NCBI GenBank assembly: GCA_945881965.1
Contig: CAMCVS010000001.1
Coordinates: forward strand, 415,402 to 479,401
Origin: Paracoccus haematequi
GTDB lineage: Bacteria > Pseudomonadota > Alphaproteobacteria > Rhodobacterales > Rhodobacteraceae
Direction: 5' to 3'
DNA length: 64,000 nucleotides
Part shown: positions 19,540 through 28,254 of the stretch, in pieces
Layout: each line of letters starts with the position of its first letter
How positions within the stretch are numbered: the first letter of the stretch is position 1
Notes under the pieces: generated by a model
The model's database searches: none
What the model saw: only the letters and a program-made list of their open reading frames with translations
Told to the model about the DNA's origin: nothing
Program-made: the position numbers and the translations under genes

Positions 19540-20354
19540 CCGCGCCACGCGCGCAGCAGGGTCAACCCGCTGTCCAAGAGATCAAAGGCGCGGGCGAACA
19601 GGTGTTCGCGGCTGGCAAAGGGGCGGTCCTCGCCCTGCGCCGCTGCCGTGACGCTGTCGATCAGGCGGAACAACCGGTTGCGGTGCAGCCCGGTCCAGAC
19701 CTGCACCGGATCGGCGATCACGCCCGCAAAGGCGGTGACAACCGCCCCCGCCATGACCAGCGCCACCAAGGCCGCCGCGATCATCCACGGCGGCGCACCG
19801 ACCGGGAACAGGCCATACCACAGCCCGCCAAGGCCTTGGCCCAAGGGAAATTCCTCAATCGCCCGCGTCTCGGCCATGCTCTGCGCCAGACCGGGGGCGA
19901 GCGAGGCTAACCCCGGTGTCAGTGCCTGAAACGCGATGCCCCCCAACACCAGCGTGGCCAGCGCCGTGGTGATTTCGCCTACGGCTGACCGGGTGGCGGT
20001 GTAGTCCGCGATCAAGCTGTCAATGCGCGCGGCCAGCGGATCGGGCAGATGCGTCGCGTCCATGCCCAGCAGATCGCGCCGTATCGCCGCCGCGACGCGC
20101 GCCGCCACAGCCGTGCGCAACAGAACCCGCCGCGTGGACAGCCAGCCGCCGAACCGCACCCACCCCACCCGCGCCACCAGCCACCCCAACCCGCGCACCA
20201 CCAATACCAGCGGGGCCAGCACGATGTTCAGCGGCGCGCGCAGCACATCCGCCCCCAGTGCCGCACCATGCAGCCGCAACGCCCCCGGCCACAGGAATTG
20301 CGCCCGGACAAAGCCGGGGACACGCGCGCGCAGGGTATCGACATCGGGCAACAT
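19536..20354 (-). CDS. Uncharacterised inner-membrane protein (possibly DUF6635-like)
   Basis: A 272-residue protein that I do not firmly recognise; it resembles conserved Rhodobacterales membrane proteins. The start is ATG 20354 with AGGA 8 bases upstream. The sequence has an amphipathic Arg-rich N-terminal third (VRFGGWLSTRRVLLRTAVAA), a hydrophobic segment near residues 125-150 (ITTALATLVLGGIAFQALTP), a second at about 185-225 (WMIAAALVALVMAGAVVTAF) and a soluble C-terminus (HRNRLFRLIDSVTAAAQGED). No catalytic motif is visible. It is transcribed alone, convergent with the sulfotransferase-like gene. Confidence 0.6.
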   Translation of the reverse strand: MLPDVDTLRARVPGFVRAQFLWPGALRLHGAALGADVLRAPLNIVLAPLVLVVRGLGWLVARVGWVRFGGWLSTRRVLLRTAVAARVAAAIRRDLLGMDATHLPDPLAARIDSLIADYTATRSAVGEITTALATLVLGGIAFQALTPGLASLAPGLAQSMAETRAIEEFPLGQGLGGLWYGLFPVGAPPWMIAAALVALVMAGAVVTAFAGVIADPVQVWTGLHRNRLFRLIDSVTAAAQGEDRPFASREHLFARAFDLLDSGLTLLRAWRG

Positions 20355-20472
20355 GACAGTGGTCCTCTGGGCTGTCCTGCATATCGCAACGATGTCCTGG
20401 CAGCGGAAGGGCTGCCGCAACATTGCCCCAGACCAACGCTCAAATTCAGACGCCGAAATCAATGCCCCCAGG

Positions 20473-21342
20473 TCAGAACCACTGCCCCGGCTCCATCAGG
20501 CCCAGATCCATCAACTGTCGCGAATGCCACTGGAACGGGATCGAATTGTGCCAGCGGAAGGTCGGGATATCGAAGGTGGACCCCGGATTGCTTTTCAGCG
20601 CCTTGGCGGTGCGGAATGAACACAGCGCTGCGGTGAGGTTGTGGTGCCACGGGCAGGCGTAGGTATTGTATTCCTCGTCGGAAAACGTGTGATCGGGGCG
20701 CAGGCGCAGACCCTTCTTGGCGCGGAAGATGCTGATGCGGTCGATCTTGCGCCGCGCGGACGGGATGTGCTCCTCGAACCGCCAGCGCAAGCCGCCAAAG
20801 AAATCCAGCTGGCGTTCCTTGGGGTAATTGTGGTTTGCCGGGTCGTTGCGGGCCAGCGCGTAATAGCCCGACTTGTCCAGCCACGCATTTTCCAGCGCCA
20901 CACCATCCGGGTGCGCGCCCAGATCGCCCGCATACAGGTCCACCACATAGGTCAGCATCGCGTCGCGGCGTTCCTCGGTGTGATAGGCCAACATCTCGCC
21001 CACGCTGCGCGTTTCCGAAAACGGATAGAACAGGTATTCGGCATTGAACCCGTAAAACATCCACAGCCCCGGCGCAGCGTCGATCAGGCGGTTGACGGTG
21101 TCGGTCACGCTGTTCGGCGTGGTCAGGTCCGCCCCGATGCGGTGGACCAGCGGGGCCACATCAGCGGCTAGGGAAAAAGCAGGCGGCATCACCGCCAGTG
21201 TGGCGGCGAAACCACAGCCAAGCGTGTGGCGCAGGGTGCTCGCAACCTCGGTTTCATCCTCGATGAAAATGATGGCGATCGGCCCCTTGGCCAGCACCTT
21301 TCCGGCGCGCGCAAGGAAATCGTTCAGATCGGCATAGGTCAT
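20473..21342 (-). CDS. Conserved protein of unknown function (possibly glycosyltransferase-related)
   Basis: A 289-residue soluble-looking protein. It opens with an alternating strand-helix region (GPIAIIFIEDETEVASTLRH, about 20-40) that recalls a nucleotide-binding fold. The C-terminal half is rich in aromatics and His: ETRSVGEMLAYHTEERRDAM, RQLDFFGGLRWRFEEH, EYNTYACPWHHNLTA, SIPFQWHSRQL. This pattern is strongly biased and looks conserved, but I cannot name a domain. The early IEDE could be a metal/nucleotide-binding acid pair as in family 2 glycosyltransferases; that is speculation. Divergent from miaB. Confidence 0.6.
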   Translation of the reverse strand: MTYADLNDFLARAGKVLAKGPIAIIFIEDETEVASTLRHTLGCGFAATLAVMPPAFSLAADVAPLVHRIGADLTTPNSVTDTVNRLIDAAPGLWMFYGFNAEYLFYPFSETRSVGEMLAYHTEERRDAMLTYVVDLYAGDLGAHPDGVALENAWLDKSGYYALARNDPANHNYPKERQLDFFGGLRWRFEEHIPSARRKIDRISIFRAKKGLRLRPDHTFSDEEYNTYACPWHHNLTAALCSFRTAKALKSNPGSTFDIPTFRWHNSIPFQWHSRQLMDLGLMEPGQWF

Positions 21343-21464
21343 GATGGCTGCCTGAAATTCATGGCTGAAATGCGCGTGCCGCAAATTCCGCGAAATCCCG
21401 CGCGATTGCAAGGCGGGGCGGTTGGCGGTATGACACGCGATGATCCGCGCAAAGGATACCCTGC

Positions 21465-22799
21465 ATGACCGGACCGACCGACACCGCGCCGAAAAAGCTG
21501 TTCATCAAGACCTATGGGTGCCAGATGAACGTCTATGACAGCGAGCGCATGGCCGAGGTCATGGGCGCCGAAGGCTATGTCGCGGCGGATGCGGCCGAGG
21601 ATGCCGATCTGATCCTGCTGAACACCTGCCATATCCGGGAACGGGCGGCTGAGAAAACCTATCACGAACTGGGCCGGATGCGGCAGTTGAAGGTGGACAA
21701 CCCCGATCTGAAAATCGGCGTGACCGGATGTGTGGCGCAGGCCGAGGGGGCGGAAATCCTGTCGCGCTCAGCGCTTGTCGATCTGGTGGTCGGCCCGCAG
21801 GCCTATCACCGCCTGCCCGCGCTGGAACGCGCGGCGCGGCGCGGCGAACGCGCGGTGGAAACCGAATTTCCCGCCGAGGACAAATTCGACCACCTGCCCG
21901 CGCGGCCCAAGGCACAGCGCGGCCCGGTAGCGTTTCTGACTGTCCAAGAGGGTTGCGACAAATTCTGCGCGTTTTGTGTCGTGCCCTATACCCGCGGGTC
22001 CGAGGTCAGCCGCCCGGTTGACCGCGTGCTGGCCGAGGCGCGCGACCTGGTGGAACGCGGGGTGCGCGACATCACCCTGCTGGGGCAGAACGTGAATGCG
22101 TATCACGGTGCCGGACCAGACGACGCATGGACACTGTCGCGGCTGATCCGCGAACTGGCGCGCGTCGACGGGTTGGAACGTATCCGCTACACCACCTCGC
22201 ACCCGCGCGACATGGATGACGACCTGATCGCCGCGCATGGCGAGGTGGCGAAACTGATGCCCTATCTGCATCTGCCGGTGCAATCGGGGTCGGACCGCAT
22301 CCTGAAACGCATGAACCGGGGCCATACCGCCGAAGATTACCTGCGGCTGGTGGACCGGCTGCGCGCGGCGCGGCCCGATCTGCTGCTGACATCGGATTTC
22401 ATCGTGGCGTTCCCCGAGGAAACCGAGGCTGATTTCACCGCCACGCTGGACCTGATCCGCGCGGTCGGGTTCGGCACCGCGTTCACGTTCAAATACTCGG
22501 CCCGCCCCGGCACCCCTGCCGCCGAACGCGCGGCGTTGCCCGATGACGTCGGCGATGACCGCCTGCACCAGTTGCAAACCCTGATCGCCACGCAGCAACG
22601 CGCCGCGCAAGAGGCGATGGTGGGGCGCACCGTCGGGGTGCTGTTCGAAAAGCCGGGGCGGATGCCCGGACAGATGGTCGGCAAGTCGGATCACCTGCAC
22701 GCCGTGCATGTCACCGCCGAGGGAATCGCCCCCGGCGATCTGCGCCAGATTCGGATCACAGAATCGGCGCGCAACTCTTTGGGCGGAACTCTGGCGTGA
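21465..22799 (+). CDS. miaB: tRNA-2-methylthio-N6-isopentenyladenosine synthase
   Basis: A 444-residue radical-SAM methylthiotransferase acting on i6A37 of tRNAs. The N-terminal UPF0004 domain has Cys19 in [12 protein letters not shown] and further Cys in LLNTCHIRE and [10 protein letters not shown] for one 4Fe-4S cluster. The radical-SAM motif GCDKFCAFC places Cys164, Cys168 and Cys171. A C-terminal TRAM-like domain follows ([20 protein letters not shown]). The start is the ATG at 21465. Confidence 0.97.
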   Translation: MTGPTDTAPKKLFIKTYGCQMNVYDSERMAEVMGAEGYVAADAAEDADLILLNTCHIRERAAEKTYHELGRMRQLKVDNPDLKIGVTGCVAQAEGAEILSRSALVDLVVGPQAYHRLPALERAARRGERAVETEFPAEDKFDHLPARPKAQRGPVAFLTVQEGCDKFCAFCVVPYTRGSEVSRPVDRVLAEARDLVERGVRDITLLGQNVNAYHGAGPDDAWTLSRLIRELARVDGLERIRYTTSHPRDMDDDLIAAHGEVAKLMPYLHLPVQSGSDRILKRMNRGHTAEDYLRLVDRLRAARPDLLLTSDFIVAFPEETEADFTATLDLIRAVGFGTAFTFKYSARPGTPAAERAALPDDVGDDRLHQLQTLIATQQRAAQEAMVGRTVGVLFEKPGRMPGQMVGKSDHLHAVHVTAEGIAPGDLRQIRITESARNSLGGTLA

Positions 22800-22827
22800 A
22801 ACACCCCCCTGTGGATGGTTCCAGAGT

Positions 22828-22851
22828 GGAAACAAAACGCGAATTGTTTCC
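22828..22851. repeat. Inverted repeat between miaB and the OmpA-like gene
   Basis: Perfect 8-bp arms GGAAACAA (22828-22835) and TTGTTTCC (22844-22851) with an 8-base spacer lie in an unusually AT-richer 200-base gap. There is no T-run, so an operator is as likely as a terminator. The rest of 22800-23008 shows no gene. Confidence 0.4.
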
Positions 22852-23008
22852 GTCAAGGTAACATTTCCACACAGAATTTGCTTCACACCTCTGAAAATTT
22901 CCTTCAAACTCAAATGCATTCGAGGTGGGGCTGCACTTTCGGGCCGGGAAACAGTGCCGGTTACGGATGCCCATCTCAGGTTTGATACTGGGGGATAGGG
23001 TCGTAGCC

Positions 23009-23599
23009 GTGGCACAACACGCACATAACGCACGACGCATCACAGCGGGCGCTGCTGCGCTGGCGATGGTGTTGACAGCATTTACCGGAATGTCTGCGCA
23101 AGCGCAGGGCAATTTCTTTAACACACAGAACCAGCGGACCAATGAACGCTATGTGCCCACGATCTGGGTTGATCCGGATGGCTGCGAACATTGGGTGATG
23201 GATGACGGTGCCGAAGGGTTCATGTCGAACCACCTGACCCGTCAGGGTATTCCGGTCTGTAACCGCCAGAACGTCTGCGGCGTGTTGAACACGGACCAGT
23301 ATTTCGCCACCAACAGCTATCATCTGTCGCCCCATGGCAAACAGAACCTGGCGCAGTTCTTTCAGTCCAGCCCGGCGCGCGCGTTCGTCATCGCAGGCCA
23401 CACCGACAGCCGCGCGAGCGATGAATACAATATCCAACTCAGCTATAACCGCGCCAATGCGGTGGCTGCCGTTGCATCGTCTGTCGGGGCCAACGTGATC
23501 GACGTGCGCGGCTATGGCGAGCGGATTCCGAAGGTTGCGAACAACACGGCGCACGGCATGGCACAGAATCGCCGTGTCGAGATCATCTGCTTCCGCTGA
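23009..23599 (+). CDS. OmpA-like peptidoglycan-binding protein with N-terminal two-Cys module
   Basis: A 196-residue exported protein. I prefer GTG 23009, which gives a normal signal peptide (ITAGAAALAMVLTAFTGMSA, cleavage near AQA); ATG 22967 is an alternative with a long n-region. Residues about 52-84 form a small module WVDPDGCEHW...DDGAEG...PVC, with Cys59 and Cys84. The C-terminal OmpA domain (about 90-196) holds VIAGHTDSRASDEYNIQLSY and QNRRVEI, which contain the diaminopimelate-binding Asp and Arg. It probably tethers to peptidoglycan. The next gene encodes a lipoprotein with the same module. Confidence 0.85.
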   Translation: MAQHAHNARRITAGAAALAMVLTAFTGMSAQAQGNFFNTQNQRTNERYVPTIWVDPDGCEHWVMDDGAEGFMSNHLTRQGIPVCNRQNVCGVLNTDQYFATNSYHLSPHGKQNLAQFFQSSPARAFVIAGHTDSRASDEYNIQLSYNRANAVAAVASSVGANVIDVRGYGERIPKVANNTAHGMAQNRRVEIICFR

Positions 23600-23608
23600 G
23601 GACTGACC

Positions 23609-23905
23609 ATGCACAACATCATCCGTATTCTGGCGTTGTCCGGTCTGGCCTTTGTGGCAGCCTGCGATGACAAGCAAAACAAGACCGTGGACCGCGGCAT
23701 CGACAGCAAACACCTCAGCCAATTGGTGGCGGGTGTCTGGGTCGATCCGAATGGCTGCGACCACTGGATCATCGACGATGGCGTCGAAGGCTATCTGTCG
23801 ATGCGTCTGGACCCCTATGGCAAGCCGGTCTGTTCGGGCATCGCGCCGCCCAACACCGCCGTCGGTCCGTATAAAAAGGGCAGCCGGATCGGCGACCCGA
23901 TCTGA
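23609..23905 (+). CDS. Small lipoprotein with the same two-Cys module
   Basis: A 98-residue lipoprotein, lipobox FVAAC with lipidated Cys19. Residues 43-75 read WVDPNGCDHWIIDDGVEGYL...GKPVC, matching the upstream OmpA-like protein at most positions with identical Cys spacing (Cys50, Cys75). The remainder is short and polar (GPYKKGSRIGDPI). It starts 9 bases after the upstream stop, so the two are an operon. The pair suggests duplication of the module, with one copy anchored to peptidoglycan and one to a membrane. No known domain name. Confidence 0.75.
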   Translation: MHNIIRILALSGLAFVAACDDKQNKTVDRGIDSKHLSQLVAGVWVDPNGCDHWIIDDGVEGYLSMRLDPYGKPVCSGIAPPNTAVGPYKKGSRIGDPI

Positions 23906-23953
23906 CCCGCTTAAACGAGGCGCAACAGGCCGTGGGGGCAACCCTGCGGCCAT

Positions 23954-24001
23954 TGTGTTTTCCGGCGTTTGTGTTTTCCGGCCTTTGTGTCTTCTGGCTG
24001 T
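23954..24001 (+). repeat. Three 16-base tandem repeats
   Basis: Three imperfect copies of TGTGTTTTCCGGCGTT (copy 3 diverged) lie in the 229-base gap before phoH. The same gap contains a GC-rich hairpin (about 24001-24024) and no gene. Confidence 0.7.
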
Positions 24002-24134
24002 CGCGGGACGGCCCGCGAATCGCGGCCCAAGTCATCGCAGGACCGGAAATACAGGGCTGTCATCGGGATGTGATATTGCCAGTGTCCAACGGATAGGACA
24101 CCATATCTGGACATGCCGGTAGAAGGAGCGCTGA

Positions 24135-25148
24135 TTGACCGCCACCACCCTGCCCCCGCCCACGGATCCCGCGCTGCTGACCGAAGCGCGCATCGAATTT
24201 CCCGACAACCGCCTGCTGATCGACCTTTGCGGGCAGTTCGACCGGAACCTTGCTGCGGTGGAACAGAAGCTGGGGGTGCAAATCCTGCGGCGCGGCAATC
24301 AACTGGCGGTGTTGGGCGAAGAGCGCCCGGTGTCCGAGGCGAAGGCGGTGCTGGAATCGCTGTATGACCGGCTCGAGGCGGGTCGTGCCCTGGAACAGGG
24401 CGATGTGGACCGGGAATTGCGCATGGGCGGATCGGAACGCGGCACGGGCATCCAACCCGGCGACCAGATCGAGATGTTCAAGGGCGGCCCGATCGAGATC
24501 AAGACCCGCCGCAAGATCGTCGAACCGCGCACCGAGGCGCAAAAAGCCTATGCGCAGAACCTGTTCAAGCATGAGCTGTGCTTTGGCATCGGGCCTGCGG
24601 GCACCGGAAAGACCTATCTGGCCGTGGCGGTCGGGGTGTCGATGTTCCTGACGGGCGAAGTCGAGAAGATCATCCTGTCGCGTCCGGCGGTCGAAGCCGG
24701 CGAAAGGCTGGGCTTTCTGCCCGGCGACATGAAAGAGAAAATCGACCCCTACATGCAGCCGCTCTATGACGCGCTGAACGATTGCCTGCCGGGCAAACAG
24801 GTCGCCAAGCTGATGGAAGAGAAAAAGATCGAAATCGCGCCGCTGGCCTTCATGCGCGGGCGGACGCTGTCCAGCGCCTATATCGTGCTGGACGAAGCGC
24901 AGAATGCCACGTCCATGCAGATGAAGATGTTCCTGACCCGGTTGGGTCAAGGCTCGCGCATGGTGATCACCGGCGACCGCACCCAGGTCGATCTGCCGCG
25001 CGGCGTGGCGTCCGGTCTGGCAGATGCGGAACGCCTGCTGAAGGGCATCCCCAAGATCAGCTTCAACTATTTCACGTCGAAAGACGTGGTGCGTCACCCG
25101 CTGGTCGCCGCCATCATCGAGGCCTACGAGGCGGAAGGCAGCGTATAA
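24135..25148 (+). CDS. phoH: PhoH-like ATPase
   Basis: A 337-residue PhoH-family P-loop ATPase (YbeZ type). The start is TTG 24135 because AAGGAG lies about 6 bases upstream; no ATG fits. A KH-like N-terminal region (FDRNLAAVEQKLGVQILRRG) precedes the ATPase with Walker A GPAGTGKTYLAVAVG and Walker B YIVLDEAQNATSMQMKM, then VITGDRTQVDLPRG. YbeZ partners YbeY in rRNA maturation, and ybeY follows 3 bases later. Confidence 0.95.
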   Translation: MTATTLPPPTDPALLTEARIEFPDNRLLIDLCGQFDRNLAAVEQKLGVQILRRGNQLAVLGEERPVSEAKAVLESLYDRLEAGRALEQGDVDRELRMGGSERGTGIQPGDQIEMFKGGPIEIKTRRKIVEPRTEAQKAYAQNLFKHELCFGIGPAGTGKTYLAVAVGVSMFLTGEVEKIILSRPAVEAGERLGFLPGDMKEKIDPYMQPLYDALNDCLPGKQVAKLMEEKKIEIAPLAFMRGRTLSSAYIVLDEAQNATSMQMKMFLTRLGQGSRMVITGDRTQVDLPRGVASGLADAERLLKGIPKISFNYFTSKDVVRHPLVAAIIEAYEAEGSV

Positions 25149-25151
25149 GCC

Positions 25152-25736
25152 ATGCCGCCCGTGCCGGAATTTGGGACCGCAGCGCTTGGCGATCAGGATG
25201 CGGCCGACGGCCTTGTCGAGACGGCGATCGAAGACCCGCGTTGGGATGGGCTTGACCTGACCGCGCTGGCAGACCGCGCCGCGCGCGCCACATTTGCGCA
25301 TCTGGATATGCCTACGGACGGTTTTACCCTGTGTCTGATGGGCTGCGACGATGCCCGCATCGCGGTGCTGAATGCCGAATTTCGTGGCAAGCCCACGCCC
25401 ACCAACGTGCTGTCATGGCCATCTGAGGATTTGGCCGATGACGCCGACGGTGCCCCCCCCGCCCGCCCGCTGCCCTGGGATGGCGATGATCCGTGGTCGC
25501 TGGGGGATATCGCGTTGGCCTATGACACCTGCGCGCGCGAAGCCGCCGAGGCGGGGCTTGTCATGGCGGATCATGTGACGCATCTGGTTGTTCACGGGCT
25601 GTTGCATCTGTTGGGCTATGACCATCAGCGTGACGCGGATGCCACCCTGATGGAAGGTTTGGAAACCGAGATACTTGGCAAGATGGGTCTGGCTGACCCA
25701 TACAGAGACGCGCAACACACGGCAGACGGCGCGTAA
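25152..25736 (+). CDS. ybeY: Endoribonuclease YbeY, rRNA maturation factor
   Basis: A 194-residue metal-dependent endoribonuclease that processes 16S rRNA 3' ends and takes part in ribosome quality control. The zinc motif HxxxHxxxxxH is seen as HGLLHLLGYDH (about residues 146-156). The conserved NVLSWPSED with the preceding FRGKPTPT is also present. An acidic, Pro-rich insert (DADGAPPARPLPWDGDD) separates these blocks. Operon with phoH and corC. Confidence 0.95.
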   Translation: MPPVPEFGTAALGDQDAADGLVETAIEDPRWDGLDLTALADRAARATFAHLDMPTDGFTLCLMGCDDARIAVLNAEFRGKPTPTNVLSWPSEDLADDADGAPPARPLPWDGDDPWSLGDIALAYDTCAREAAEAGLVMADHVTHLVVHGLLHLLGYDHQRDADATLMEGLETEILGKMGLADPYRDAQHTADGA

Positions 25737-25754
25737 CACAGACGGAAAGGGACA

Positions 25755-26678
25755 ATGGGCGACACCGTAGAAGGCTCGTCCGGGGCGGCGCAAGGCGCGC
25801 AACCGGACAGTATGTTACAAAGCGACACAAACGGCGATACGCAGGATACGCCACGAACCGGCATCCTGCGGCGCATTTTCGGGGCCTTTGGCGGGTCGGA
25901 ACCCGCCCCGCCCGCCACCACGGCGGAAACGCCGCGCACTCTTGGCCTTGGGGCGGTGCATGGCATGGTCAACCTGCGCCGGATGCGGGTCGACGACGTG
26001 GCGATCCCGAAATCCGATATCGTGGCGGTGCCGCTGACCATCACCAAGGACGAGCTGGTCGAGGTGTTCCGCGAATCCGGCATGACCCGCCTGCCGGTCT
26101 ACAAGGGCACGCTGGACAGCCCGCAGGGCATGATCCACCTCAAGGATTTCGCCCTGAAACACGGGTTCAACGGCACGGGCAGCCCGCGTTATCTGCTGAA
26201 ATCCATGCTGCGCCCGCTGCTCTATGTGCCCGCGTCGATGTCGATCGGCGTCCTGCTGCAAAAGATGCAGACGGAACGGCGGCACATGGCGCTGGTGATC
26301 GACGAATATGGCGGTGTGGACGGGTTGTTGACCATCGAGGATCTGATCGAACAGGTCATCGGTGAAATCGAAGACGAACATGACGAGGATGACGCAAGCT
26401 ATTGGACGGCGGAAAAGCCCGGACAATGGCTGGCGCTGGCCAAGACCCCGCTGGAAGATTTCGAAGAGGAAATCGGCCTTGACCTGACCGAACACGAAGA
26501 CGTGGACGGCGAGGAAATCGACACGCTGGGCGGGCTGGTCTTCATGCTGGCGGGGCGGATTCCCGCGCGCGGCGAGGTGGTGCAGCATCCGTCGGGGCCG
26601 GAATTCGAGGTGGTGGATGCCGACCCGCGCCGGATCAAACGCCTGCGGGTGCGGCTGACCGCGAAACGCGATGCCTGA
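25755..26678 (+). CDS. corC: CorC/HlyC-type CBS-domain protein
   Basis: A 307-residue soluble CBS-pair protein. The acidic N-terminal tail is followed by the CBS pair (MVNLRRMRVDDVAIPKSDIV, VPASMSIGVLLQKMQTERRH, VIDEYGGVDGLLTIEDLIEQ) and a C-terminal CorC/HlyC transporter-associated domain (EEIDTLGGLVFMLAGRIPAR). In E. coli CorC assists magnesium and cobalt efflux; the precise role here is inferred. In many alphaproteobacteria it sits between ybeY and lnt, as here, with an 8-base overlap into lnt. Confidence 0.92.
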   Translation: MGDTVEGSSGAAQGAQPDSMLQSDTNGDTQDTPRTGILRRIFGAFGGSEPAPPATTAETPRTLGLGAVHGMVNLRRMRVDDVAIPKSDIVAVPLTITKDELVEVFRESGMTRLPVYKGTLDSPQGMIHLKDFALKHGFNGTGSPRYLLKSMLRPLLYVPASMSIGVLLQKMQTERRHMALVIDEYGGVDGLLTIEDLIEQVIGEIEDEHDEDDASYWTAEKPGQWLALAKTPLEDFEEEIGLDLTEHEDVDGEEIDTLGGLVFMLAGRIPARGEVVQHPSGPEFEVVDADPRRIKRLRVRLTAKRDA

Positions 26679-28173
26679 AGCCGTCCCCGCGCTGCGCACA
26701 TGGCCCGCGCGCGGGCTAGCCTTTGGCGCGGGCGCGGTGGCGGCGCTGGGGCAGGCACCTTTGCTGTGGTCGCCTGCGATCATCCTGGGCCTTGCGGCGG
26801 CGATCTGGCTTTGGGCGTGCGCGGAAACGGTGCGGGGCGCGGCCTGGATCGGCTGGGCCTTTGGGGCAGGGCATTTCGCCGTGGCACTGGTCTGGATCGT
26901 CGAGCCGTTCCTGATCGAGCCGGACCGTCACGGCTGGATGGCCCCATTCGCGTTGATATTCTTGGCGGGCGGGTTGGCGTTGTTCTGGGCGCTGGCGTTT
27001 GGCGTGGCGCGGTGGCTGGCGCTGACGGGTGCGCGCGCTGCGCTGGCGCTGGTGGGGGCTTATGCCGCCGTGGAACTGCTGCGCGCCTATGTGTTCACCG
27101 GGTTTCCTTGGGCGATGCTGGTGCATGGCCTGATTGAGGGCCGCGCGGCGCAAAGCGCGGCGGTGATCGGCCCGCATGGCCTGACCTTGGGCCTTGTCCT
27201 GCTGGTGGCGGTTCCGGTGTTGCTGCGCCGCCCTGTGGGGCTGATCCTGCCGCTGGCGCTGGTGATCTGGCCGCTGTCGCCGCAGGGGGTGGCCCCTGCT
27301 CCCGATGCGCCGTTGATCCGGCTGGTGCAGCCCAACGCGACGCAGGCGTTGAAATGGGATCCGGAAATGGCCCGCGTGTTCTATCAGCGCCAGATCAGTT
27401 TTTCCGCCGCCGGAACCGCCGCGGGAACTGCGACAGGGGACGCGCGCCCTGCGCTTGTGGTCTGGCCGGAAACCGCGATCCCGGTCTGGTTGGACGATGC
27501 GGGCGATCTGTTGGCGCAGATCGGCAGCGCCGCCGCCGCCCCCGTGTTGCTGGGCATCCAACGCTATGCGGGCGAGAAAATCTATAATTCCGCCGTGCTG
27601 ATCGGCCCCGACGGTGCGCAGCGCGCGCTGTATGACAAGCATCATCTGGTGCCGTTCGGCGAATATGTTCCGTTCGGCAACCTGATGGCGCGCTTTGGCA
27701 TCTATGGTTTTGCTGCCAATGACGGGCAGGGCTTTTCGGCGGGCCCCGGTCCGGCGCTGATCGACCTTGGGCCGGGTTTGGGCCGCGCCCTGCCGCTGAT
27801 CTGCTATGAGGCGGTGTTCCCACAGGATGTGAACGGCGCGCCCGAACGGCCCAACCTTCTGATCGCGCTGACGAATGACGCCTGGTTCGGCGAGATTTCC
27901 GGCCCCTATCAGCATCTGGTGCAGGCCCGGTTCCGCGCCATCGAACAGGGCCTGCCGATGGTGCGCGTGGCCAATACCGGGGTGTCTGCGATGATCGACG
28001 CCGAGGGGCGGGTGACGGCAAGCGTGGCGCTGAATACTGCTGGCTGGGTGGATGCGCCGCTGCCGCCTGCGCGCGCGATCACGCCCTATGCCCGTTTTGG
28101 CGACGGGCCTGCGGCGATTGTGGCGCTTTTGCTGCTAGCGGGGCTGATTGTAACACGGCGGCGATTGACGTAA
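26671..28173 (+). CDS. lnt: Apolipoprotein N-acyltransferase
   Basis: A 500-residue inner-membrane enzyme that adds the third acyl chain to lipoproteins. About six N-terminal helices (residues 10-210) are followed by a nitrilase-fold periplasmic domain. The catalytic triad is visible: Glu in VVWPETAIPVW, Lys in YDKHHLVPFGEYVPFG, Cys in LPLICYEAVFPQD. A final hydrophobic segment ends the protein. The lipoproteins in this window are its expected substrates. The ATG overlaps the corC end (ATGCCTGA). Confidence 0.96.
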   Translation: MPEAVPALRTWPARGLAFGAGAVAALGQAPLLWSPAIILGLAAAIWLWACAETVRGAAWIGWAFGAGHFAVALVWIVEPFLIEPDRHGWMAPFALIFLAGGLALFWALAFGVARWLALTGARAALALVGAYAAVELLRAYVFTGFPWAMLVHGLIEGRAAQSAAVIGPHGLTLGLVLLVAVPVLLRRPVGLILPLALVIWPLSPQGVAPAPDAPLIRLVQPNATQALKWDPEMARVFYQRQISFSAAGTAAGTATGDARPALVVWPETAIPVWLDDAGDLLAQIGSAAAAPVLLGIQRYAGEKIYNSAVLIGPDGAQRALYDKHHLVPFGEYVPFGNLMARFGIYGFAANDGQGFSAGPGPALIDLGPGLGRALPLICYEAVFPQDVNGAPERPNLLIALTNDAWFGEISGPYQHLVQARFRAIEQGLPMVRVANTGVSAMIDAEGRVTASVALNTAGWVDAPLPPARAITPYARFGDGPAAIVALLLLAGLIVTRRRLT

Positions 28174-28201
28174 GCGCGGCAGAGGCATAGGCCGGTCCAG
28201 A

Positions 28202-28247
28202 CCTGTCACAACGGCTTCCTGGCGTGGCGGGGTAACCCAATGGAGCA
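28202..28247 (+). promoter_or_regulatory. SAM/SAH riboswitch controlling metK
   Basis: Stem P1 pairs 28202-28209 with 28224-28231 (8 bp, two G-U). The loop AACGGCTTCCTGGC (28210-28223) is the conserved core of SAM/SAH riboswitches. Loop bases 28214-28218 (GCTTC) pair with GGAGC at 28242-28246, forming the class H-type pseudoknot. That GGAG is also the metK ribosome-binding site, so ligand binding should mask it and reduce translation. Confidence 0.93.
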
Positions 28248-28254
28248 CTTCCCC

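Noticed and set aside
28240-28254. ATG 28240 as the metK start
   Set aside because: It lies inside the riboswitch pseudoknot and would need the masked GGAG; ATG 28255 matches MetK.
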